Assembly: GCA_030038955.1 (NCBI GenBank)
Contig: JASHQV010000446.1
Span: 1 to 10,715 of the forward strand
DNA length: 10,715 nt
Direction of reading: 5' to 3'
Origin: Solirubrobacteraceae bacterium
GTDB lineage: Bacteria; Actinomycetota; Thermoleophilia; Solirubrobacterales; Solirubrobacteraceae
Shown here: positions 5,896 through 10,715 of the stretch, in pieces
How the letters are laid out: every line of letters begins with the position of its first letter
Position numbering within the stretch: the stretch's first letter is position 1
Made by a program: the position numbers and the translations under genes
The notes under the pieces: generated by a model
The model's database searches: none
What the model saw: the letters and a program-made list of their open reading frames with translations, nothing else
Told to the model about the DNA's origin: nothing

Positions 5896-6774
5896 CTACA
5901 CGCGTAGGTAGCGACGCAGCGAGATCCCCGAGCCGAGCGCGGAGACGACCATCCCGGCGCCGACCAGGACCGCGATCAGCGCCACGAACGGGATCGTCCG
6001 GGGTGCGGCGATCAGCGTCCAGCTGTTGGCCAGCGGGTCGAGCAGCGCGATCTTCGTCAACCCGAGCACTCCGATCGCCACCAGCGCCCCGGCGGCGCCG
6101 ACGACCGTTCCCTCGATCACGAACGGCCAGCGGATGAACCAGTCGGTAGCGCCGACCAGCTTCATCACCTCGACCTCGCGGCGGCGCGCGTACAGCGACA
6201 GGCGGATCGTGTTGGCGATCAGCAGCACCGAGGCCAGCGTCAGCAGGACGCTGAGCAGCGCCGCGGTGATCGTCACGAGGTTGGTCACCTCGAGCAGCTC
6301 CTTGGTCTCGCTGCGGTGGTTGGACACGCTCGCGATCGCCGGATCGAGTGGCTTCCCGCCGGGCGTCAGTGCGCCGCGGATCGCGAGTGCGTAGGAGGCG
6401 TTGGTCGGATAGACGTGGAAGGTGTCGGGCAACGGGTTGGACGACAGCAGCTGGAAGGCCGCCGGATCCGTCTTGTAGTACTGCTTGTAGGCCTGCGCCT
6501 TCGACTCGAACACCACCTTCTTGACGTGCGGGAGCGCCTGCAGCTCGCGCTTCACGCGGGCCTCCTGGGCCGGCGTCGCATCCGTCTGCATGTACACGTT
6601 CACGAGCACGCGGCTGCGCACGCTGTTGGCGGCGCCTTGGGTCGCCTGCACGATCGGGATGAACACGCCGACGACGACGAGCGTCACCGCCACCGTGGCG
6701 AGCGCGGCAAAGCTCGGCGCCGCGCTGCGGCGCATCGCGCGCGTCGCCTCCTTGAGGAAGAACCCTAGACGCAT
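5896..6774 (-). CDS. ftsX: Cell-division permease-like protein FtsX
   Basis: FtsX is the membrane half of FtsEX. It transmits FtsE ATP hydrolysis to peptidoglycan hydrolases outside the cell during division. The 292-residue protein has the family topology: a cytosolic N-terminus (RLGFFLKEATRAMRRS), a first membrane helix at about 22-43, a large extracellular domain at about 45-165, then three helices at about 166-190, 219-245 and 261-286. The conserved cytosolic loop RLSLYARRREVEVMKLVGATDWFIRWPFVIEG (191-222) contacts FtsE. The start ATG 6774 is fixed by a strong ribosome site, AAGGTGG, four nt upstream, which overlaps the ftsE stop codon. The protein ends in a basic RRYLRV, as is common. ftsE is 10 nt upstream and ctpA 82 nt downstream. 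The hydrolase it controls is not identifiable from the sequence. Confidence 0.96.
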   Translation of the reverse strand: MRLGFFLKEATRAMRRSAAPSFAALATVAVTLVVVGVFIPIVQATQGAANSVRSRVLVNVYMQTDATPAQEARVKRELQALPHVKKVVFESKAQAYKQYYKTDPAAFQLLSSNPLPDTFHVYPTNASYALAIRGALTPGGKPLDPAIASVSNHRSETKELLEVTNLVTITAALLSVLLTLASVLLIANTIRLSLYARRREVEVMKLVGATDWFIRWPFVIEGTVVGAAGALVAIGVLGLTKIALLDPLANSWTLIAAPRTIPFVALIAVLVGAGMVVSALGSGISLRRYLRV

Positions 6775-6778
6775 GCGA

Positions 6779-6785
6779 CCACCTT
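6779..6785 (-). promoter_or_regulatory. Ribosome binding site of ftsX
   Basis: AAGGTGG lies four nt before ATG 6774 and overlaps the last base of the ftsE TGA. The arrangement implies tight translational coupling of the FtsE and FtsX pair, and it fixes the ftsX start. Confidence 0.7.
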
Positions 6786-7699
6786 CAGACGCCGTCGGGC
6801 CGCTCGCCGGTGGAGCGCATGCGGCGGGCGAACTCGCGGGTCGACTCGTCGCGCGCGTACAGGCCAGCCGCCTCGTCGCGGACGATCCGCCCGTCGCGGA
6901 GCTCGAGCACACGGCGGCGCATCTTGTCGACCATCGCGTTGTCGTGGGTAGCCACCAGCACCGTGGTGCCGGTCCGGTTGATCCGGTACAGCAGGCGCAT
7001 GATGTCGATGCTGGTGTTCGGGTCGACGTTGCCGGTCGGCTCATCGGCCAGCAGCAGCGGCGGGTGGTTGACGAACGCCCGCGCGATCGAGACGCGCTGC
7101 TGCTCGCCGCCGGACAGCTGGTCCGGGTAGTTGTGCAGCTTCGTGGCGAGCCCCGTGAGGCGCAGGATGTCGGGCACCTTCGCGCGGATCTCCCTGCGCG
7201 TGCCGCCGGTCACCTGCAGCGCGTAGGCGACGTTGTCGTAGACGGTGCGGTTCGGCAGCAGCTTGAAGTCCTGGTAGACGACGCCGAGGTTGCGGCGGAA
7301 GTACGGCACGCGCTTGCGGGGGATCTCGTGGAGCTCGCGGCCGGCGACGCGGATCCGTCCCTCGGTCGGCTCGAGCTCCTTGATCAGCAGCCGCATCACC
7401 GTCGACTTGCCCGATCCGGTGGGACCGACGAGGAACACGAACTCCTCGCGATCGATCGCGAACGTGGCCTGGTCGAGGCCGACATCGCCGGTCGGGTAGC
7501 GCATCGAGACGCCACGGAACTCGATCACCGGGCGGCGGCCGGGCGGCGGCTCCGAAGGGCGCTTGAGGTTGACGGCGGCGGGGCTGCCGGCGGCGCGCTC
7601 AGCGCCGGGGCGGGCGGCCTCACGAGCCGGCACGCCTGGCGTGTCGGCACGGGCGGCGATCGCTCGCCAGCGGTGGTTGGTGCTCTGTGATCTAGGCAT
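6785..7699 (-). CDS. ftsE: Cell-division ATP-binding protein FtsE, with N-terminal extension
   Basis: FtsE is the ABC-type ATPase that drives FtsX at the division site. With ATG 7699 the product is 304 residues. Walker A is GPTGSGKST (92-100), the Q-loop glutamine is Q143 in VVYQDFKLLPNRTVYDNVAYAL, the signature is LSGGEQQR (195-202), Walker B is LLLADEPTGNVD (215-226), and the switch histidine is H252. FKLLPNRTVYDNVAYAL and NPTGNVD-type wording are characteristic of FtsE rather than other ABC ATPases. The conserved domain starts only at VIEFRGVSMRY (58). The first 57 residues are Arg/Ala/Pro-rich and unusual for a family that normally starts at this point. GTG 7528 would give the usual length (247) but has no ribosome site; GTG 7723 is a longer alternative. 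TAGTCT (7716-7711) eleven nt upstream favours ATG 7699. Confidence 0.94.
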   Translation of the reverse strand: MPRSQSTNHRWRAIAARADTPGVPAREAARPGAERAAGSPAAVNLKRPSEPPPGRRPVIEFRGVSMRYPTGDVGLDQATFAIDREEFVFLVGPTGSGKSTVMRLLIKELEPTEGRIRVAGRELHEIPRKRVPYFRRNLGVVYQDFKLLPNRTVYDNVAYALQVTGGTRREIRAKVPDILRLTGLATKLHNYPDQLSGGEQQRVSIARAFVNHPPLLLADEPTGNVDPNTSIDIMRLLYRINRTGTTVLVATHDNAMVDKMRRRVLELRDGRIVRDEAAGLYARDESTREFARRMRSTGERPDGV

Positions 7700-7710
7700 G
7701 GGTTCGCGCC

Positions 7711-7716
7711 AGACTA
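7711..7716 (-). promoter_or_regulatory. Candidate -10 box of ftsE
   Basis: TAGTCT matches TANNNT and ends eleven nt before ATG 7699, predicting a leader of about five nt. No ribosome site precedes that ATG, in keeping with a near-leaderless message. No convincing -35 hexamer is seen at the normal spacing. If real, it excludes the GTG at 7723 as the ftsE start. Confidence 0.35.
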
Positions 7717-7753
7717 GCGACACCCGTCCCCGTCACGTCCGTCAGACCTTCCC

Positions 7754-7771
7754 CTGCAACGTGCTTTGCAG
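7754..7771. repeat. Inverted repeat in the ftsE / M16 divergent region
   Basis: CTGCAA (7754-7759) and TTGCAG (7766-7771) form a perfect inverted repeat around six bases, with half-sites about one helical turn apart. It lies in the 97-bp divergent spacer, just upstream of the M16 -10 box. The geometry suits a dimeric regulator, but no regulator can be named. Confidence 0.35.
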
Positions 7772-7783
7772 GCGCGCGACCGC

Positions 7784-7789
7784 TACCTT
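7784..7789 (+). promoter_or_regulatory. Candidate -10 box for a leaderless M16 mRNA
   Basis: TACCTT is a TANNNT -10 box followed by seven nt and then GTG 7797. That spacing places the transcription start at or next to the start codon, the arrangement seen for leaderless genes in actinobacteria. The GGAGG at 7793-7797 overlaps the GTG itself and cannot serve it as a ribosome site. Confidence 0.45.
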
Positions 7790-7796
7790 GTCGGAG

Positions 7797-9056
7797 GTGC
7801 CGCAAATCACCACCTCCACCCTGTCCAACGGGCTGCCGCTGTATCGAATTGCGGTCCCGGGGACTCGGGCGATCACGCTGCTGGTCGCGTTCGACGCGGG
7901 CTCGCGCACCGAGCGGAGCGAGGAGAACGGGATGGCGCACTTCCTGGAGCACCTCGTGTTCAAGGGCGGCGAGAAGTACTCCACCTACCGCGACGTCAAC
8001 GAGGCGGCGGAACGCAATGGCGCGGTCCTGAACGCCTACACGAGCCAGGACCTGGTCGCCTTCCACATCACTGCGCGCTCCACGTACGCGATCGACGCGG
8101 CCGACCTGCTGAGCGACTTCGTCGGTCGTCCCCGCCTCGACGCGGACGAGCTCGACCGCGAGCGCGGCGTCGTCGTGCAGGAGATCGCCCGCTCGCACGA
8201 CCAGCCGGCCTCGCAGGCCGAGGACCTGATCGACGAGGCGGTGTTCGGCGACCACCCGCTGGGGCGTCCCGTCCTGGGGACCGCAGAGCACCTCGCCGAG
8301 ACGTTCAGCCGAGACGGGATCATCGCGTTCCGCTCCCGACGCTGGTCGCCGCTGCGGGGCGCCGCGTTCGCGGTCGGCAACGTCGACGGGCTCGGCCAGA
8401 ACGGGCGCGTCGACGAGCTGTTCAGCCGCTTCCCGGCGGTCCCGGAGCCCGCTCCGTTCGAGCCGGCGCCGGCGCCGATGGCGCGCGTGCTCGTCCAGCA
8501 GCGAGACTCGGCGCAGTCACACCTGCGGATCAGCTACAGGCCGCAGATCGACGTGCGGGACGCTCGCCAGCGGGCGGCGCTGACGATCTACTCGACGCTG
8601 CTGGGAGGTTCGATGGGGTCCCGCCTGTTCGACGAGATTCGCGAGCAACGCGGCCTGGCCTACTCGGTCAGCTCGTTCCCGCACTCCTACGCGGACGTTC
8701 CCGTGATCCAGCTGAGCGCCGGCCTCGACTCGAGCAAGTGCTTGGAGGCCTACCGCCGGATGCGCGAGATCGTCACCGAGCTGCGCGAACAGGGCCCGCG
8801 CGAGCAGGAGGTGGAGCGCGCCCGCGCCTACGCGGCCGGAGCCCGCGCGATCGCGTTCGAGAACTCCGGCGCGATCGCCCGGCATGCCGCCCAGCAGGCG
8901 ATCGTGTTCGATCAGGAGATCGATCCGGACGCGCTGATCACGCTGCTCGACAGCGTCAGCTTCAAGGAAGTGCGTGAGGTTGCCGCCGGCATCCCCGAGG
9001 AGCTGTCGGTGGCGTGCGTCGGACCCCACACGGTGGAGGAGCTTGAATCGGCTTGA
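7797..9056 (+). CDS. M16-family zinc peptidase (pitrilysin / processing-peptidase type)
   Basis: The 419-residue product has the inverted zinc motif HFLEH (residues 48-52). The third ligand, E129, lies in RGVVVQEI, 76 residues after H52, which is normal spacing for M16. The surrounding block (ENGMAHFLEHLVFKGGEKYSTYRDVNEAAERNGAVLNAYTSQD) is typical of bacterial single-chain members related to mitochondrial processing peptidase. The C-terminal half carries the GSMGSRLFDEIREQRGLAYSVSSF block of the second M16 domain. No signal peptide is visible, so it is predicted to be cytoplasmic; its substrate is unknown, and peptides or precursors are usual for the family. The start is GTG 7797, or TTG 7788 three codons earlier; the GTG fits a leaderless transcript. 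It overlaps the start of dacB by 14 nt, so the two are one transcription unit. It diverges from ftsE. Confidence 0.93.
   Translation: MPQITTSTLSNGLPLYRIAVPGTRAITLLVAFDAGSRTERSEENGMAHFLEHLVFKGGEKYSTYRDVNEAAERNGAVLNAYTSQDLVAFHITARSTYAIDAADLLSDFVGRPRLDADELDRERGVVVQEIARSHDQPASQAEDLIDEAVFGDHPLGRPVLGTAEHLAETFSRDGIIAFRSRRWSPLRGAAFAVGNVDGLGQNGRVDELFSRFPAVPEPAPFEPAPAPMARVLVQQRDSAQSHLRISYRPQIDVRDARQRAALTIYSTLLGGSMGSRLFDEIREQRGLAYSVSSFPHSYADVPVIQLSAGLDSSKCLEAYRRMREIVTELREQGPREQEVERARAYAAGARAIAFENSGAIARHAAQQAIVFDQEIDPDALITLLDSVSFKEVREVAAGIPEELSVACVGPHTVEELESA
9032..9040 (+). promoter_or_regulatory. Ribosome binding site of dacB inside the M16 gene
   Basis: GGTGGAGGA is purine-rich and lies immediately before TTG 9043, within the last codons of the M16 gene. 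The spacing to TTG is short (two nt after the last A, three after GGAGG). No better start follows before the signal peptide, so this supports TTG 9043. Confidence 0.45.
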
Positions 9057-10449
9057 GCTGCGGCGGGCGGGGGTGACGGCGGTCGCGATTGCGACGATCG
9101 TGGCCGGATGTGGCGGTGCCGGGGCGACGCGGACGGCGACGCGGGTCCTGCCCGCGGTTTCCGGTAAGCGCGGCAATCCGACCGCATCCCTGGCCGGAGG
9201 AGCCCGCGCTCGCGGCGCGAAGCCGCGCGGCGATCATGTCACCGCTCGCGGTAGCCGTTCCGCTGCCGCCCCACCAGGGCGGCAGCGGTCACCGGCACTG
9301 CGCCACCTGCAGGCGGTGCTGGTCGGTGCGCTCCGCAGCGCCGGGCCTAGAACGGGGGCGCTCGTCTACGACCTGACCGACGGGCGGACGCTGTTTGCGG
9401 CGCGTGCGAACGTGGCACGGCCGCCGGCCTCGGTCGAGAAGCTGTACACCTCGGTGGCGCTGCTGCGGTTGCTCGGGCCGGATGCGCGGCTGCACACGGA
9501 CGTGCTCGGGACCGGCCATCTCAAGGCTGGCGTGTGGCACGGGAACCTGTACCTGCGCGGCGATGGCGACCCCACGTTCGGCGACGGCGCGTTCGTCCAG
9601 ACGTGGTACGGGGGCCGCGGCGCGCGGGTGGGCTCGCTCGTCGCCCAGCTTCGGCGCGCCGGCATCCGGCGGGTGACCGGGCACGTCTACGGGGATGGCT
9701 CGCGGTTCGACTCCTGGCCCGGCGGCCCGGCCACGCACGGGCGGCCCGACCTCCCCGACTACGGCGGTGAGCTGAGCGGGCTGGTGTTCGACCACGGAGC
9801 CACGGCGCGGGGCTGGTCACCCCCTGCGTACGCCGCCCGGCAGCTCGTGCGGACGATGCGCAGCGAGCACATCGAGGCGCGTGCCGCGCGATCCCGCAGG
9901 CGCACGCCGGCGACGGCCCGCGAGCTGGCCAGCGTCGCCTCGCCGCCGTTGCTGACGATGCTGAGGCTGATGGACGTCCCTTCCGACGACCTGTTCGCCG
10001 ACCTGTTCGCCAAGCAGCTCGGCTACCGGTTCCTTGGACGTGGGACGCTCCGCGCGGGCGCGACCGAGATCGGCCGGGTGCTCGCGGACTACGGGTTGCA
10101 CCCGACGCTCCACGACGGCTCGGGACTCGACCACGCCGACCGCACGACGCCCTCGCAGGTGGTGTCGCTGCTGCGCCAGATCTGGGGCACGCCGGTCGGA
10201 CGGATGCTGAAGGGCGCCCTGCCGGTGGTCGGCGAGAGCGGCACGGTCCAGACGATCGCGGTGCACACGGCCGCGATGGGGCACTGCGTGGCAAAGACCG
10301 GCACGCTCAACAACGTCACCAACCTGGCCGGCGTCTGCTCGGCACGCCACGGCCAGCAGCTGGCGTTCGCGCTGTTCATCGACGGTCCCGCAAACTGGCA
10401 GGCGGTCCCGGTGCTGGGACGGATGGTCGCGGCGATCGCCGGCTATTAA
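9043..10449 (+). CDS. dacB: D-Ala-D-Ala carboxypeptidase/endopeptidase (PBP4, S13), predicted lipoprotein
   Basis: S13 penicillin-binding proteins trim or cut peptidoglycan peptide stems outside the membrane. From TTG 9043 the 468-residue product begins MNRLELRRAGVTAVAIATIV, followed by AGC: a basic n-region, a hydrophobic core and a VAGC lipobox with C23, so a membrane-anchored lipoprotein is predicted. A low-complexity Arg/Ala/Gly linker runs to about residue 85. The nucleophile motif is SVEK (S130, K133) and the third motif is KTG (418-420) in AKTGTLNNVTNLAG. DGSGLDHADRTTPSQVVSLL (358-377) and GNLYLRGDGDPTFG are also typical. The second motif, normally SxN (often SDN followed by AE), reads SDD (314-316) and then LFAD, so the catalytic asparagine appears replaced by aspartate. 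The start overlaps the M16 stop by 14 nt. A GTG at 9073 would remove the charged n-region. Confidence 0.9.
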   Translation: MNRLELRRAGVTAVAIATIVAGCGGAGATRTATRVLPAVSGKRGNPTASLAGGARARGAKPRGDHVTARGSRSAAAPPGRQRSPALRHLQAVLVGALRSAGPRTGALVYDLTDGRTLFAARANVARPPASVEKLYTSVALLRLLGPDARLHTDVLGTGHLKAGVWHGNLYLRGDGDPTFGDGAFVQTWYGGRGARVGSLVAQLRRAGIRRVTGHVYGDGSRFDSWPGGPATHGRPDLPDYGGELSGLVFDHGATARGWSPPAYAARQLVRTMRSEHIEARAARSRRRTPATARELASVASPPLLTMLRLMDVPSDDLFADLFAKQLGYRFLGRGTLRAGATEIGRVLADYGLHPTLHDGSGLDHADRTTPSQVVSLLRQIWGTPVGRMLKGALPVVGESGTVQTIAVHTAAMGHCVAKTGTLNNVTNLAGVCSARHGQQLAFALFIDGPANWQAVPVLGRMVAAIAGY

Positions 10450-10466
10450 CGCCGCGTTTGCACGTC

Positions 10467-10495
10467 TTGCTTCCAACCGGCTCGGCGGCGACAAT
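10467..10495 (+). promoter_or_regulatory. Candidate promoter for the last gene
   Basis: TTGCTT (10467-10472) and GACAAT (10490-10495) are separated by exactly 17 bp and match sigma-70-type hexamers at three and four positions. A start near 10502 would precede the purine-rich GGAGGTGG at 10506-10513. No terminator is obvious after dacB, so readthrough is also possible. Confidence 0.35.
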
Positions 10496-10525
10496 GCGGC
10501 TCCTGTGGAGGTGGTCGGCACAGCC

Positions 10526-10715
10526 GTGAACCGCGCCGAGCTGCGACGCTACCTCGCCCGCGTCGCGGATCGCTGGGAGCTTCAGGCCGCCTATCTCGGC
10601 GGCGCGCGCGTCGCCGACGAGCGCGGCGCGCCGCCGCAACGCGAGCGGGGCCCCGAGTACGTCGTCGTACTCGTGTCGGACGCGTTCCAGGGGCTGCCGT
10701 GGCTGGAGCGCGTGT
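10526..10715 (+). CDS. Unrecognised protein, possibly nucleotidyltransferase-like, cut by window end
   Basis: Only the first 63 residues are present. They read NRAELRRYLARVADRWELQAAYLGGARVADE near the start and EYVVVLVSDAFQGLPWLERV at the window edge. The helix-strand order and the wording (AAYLGGAR, then a beta strand ending VSD and xxWLERV) recall small nucleotidyltransferase-fold proteins. However, the GS motif that normally follows the first strand is GG here, and the expected acidic pair is not visible (EYVVV where DxD-like residues would be), so an active enzyme is doubtful. The start is uncertain: GTG 10526 follows GGAGGTGG by 12 nt; GTG 10511 and GTG 10505 are in frame but overlap that purine run. 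Function is not assigned. Confidence 0.55.
   Translation, partial: MNRAELRRYLARVADRWELQAAYLGGARVADERGAPPQRERGPEYVVVLVSDAFQGLPWLERV

Noticed and set aside
6521..7690. Long + strand open frame opposite ftsE and the start of ftsX
   Set aside because: Antisense shadow; all ABC ATPase motifs are on the - strand.
10447..10460. AACGC-C-GCGTT after dacB as a terminator
   Set aside because: The one-base loop cannot form a hairpin and no T-run follows.
1..10715. CRISPR array, toxin-antitoxin pair, retron or other defence island
   Set aside because: No regularly spaced repeats, no reverse transcriptase, and no small overlapping gene pair. Apart from the left 680 bases the content is core housekeeping.

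Overview
The window is GC-rich chromosomal DNA with G/C-ending codons, TANNNT-type -10 boxes, GTG/TTG starts and a gene order (ftsE-ftsX close to smpB) typical of Actinobacteria. The general look suggests a deep-branching class such as Thermoleophilia (Solirubrobacterales-like). That placement is an inference from style and gene order, not from a marker comparison.

Layout. Bases 1-680 are a remnant of mobile-element DNA on the + strand. An AraC-type helix-turn-helix fragment is joined abruptly, and out of frame, to the C-terminal part of a serine recombinase. This debris abuts the 3' end of ssrA (tmRNA, - strand, 683-1051), which looks like the old integration site. A site-2 protease gene (+, to 2111) diverges from ssrA. 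It converges on smpB, the last gene of a long leftward run: ftsE (7699-6785), ftsX, ctpA (S41 PDZ protease), rnr (RNase R) and smpB (2669-2193). From about 7800 rightward, an M16 zinc peptidase overlaps a PBP4-type D-Ala-D-Ala carboxypeptidase predicted to be a lipoprotein. The window ends inside an unrecognised gene starting near 10526.

How the genes fit together. All three trans-translation partners lie within 4 kb: tmRNA, its binding protein SmpB, and RNase R, which degrades the released non-stop mRNA. CtpA is a tail-specific-type protease, a family whose E. coli member (Prc/Tsp) can degrade ssrA-tagged proteins outside the cytoplasm. It sits between RNase R and the FtsEX division complex. 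FtsEX, CtpA, the M16 peptidase and DacB together give the right half an envelope and cell-wall theme. The CtpA and site-2 protease pair also recalls the two-step regulated intramembrane proteolysis of CtpB/SpoIVFB.

No complete novel system is evident. The features most worth a second look are: the tmRNA tag ending LAAA instead of ALAA; the mosaic integration scar at the tmRNA 3' end; overlapping divergent -10 boxes between ssrA and the site-2 protease; an apparently leaderless M16 message; the SDD in place of SxN in DacB; and the long N-terminal extension of FtsE.
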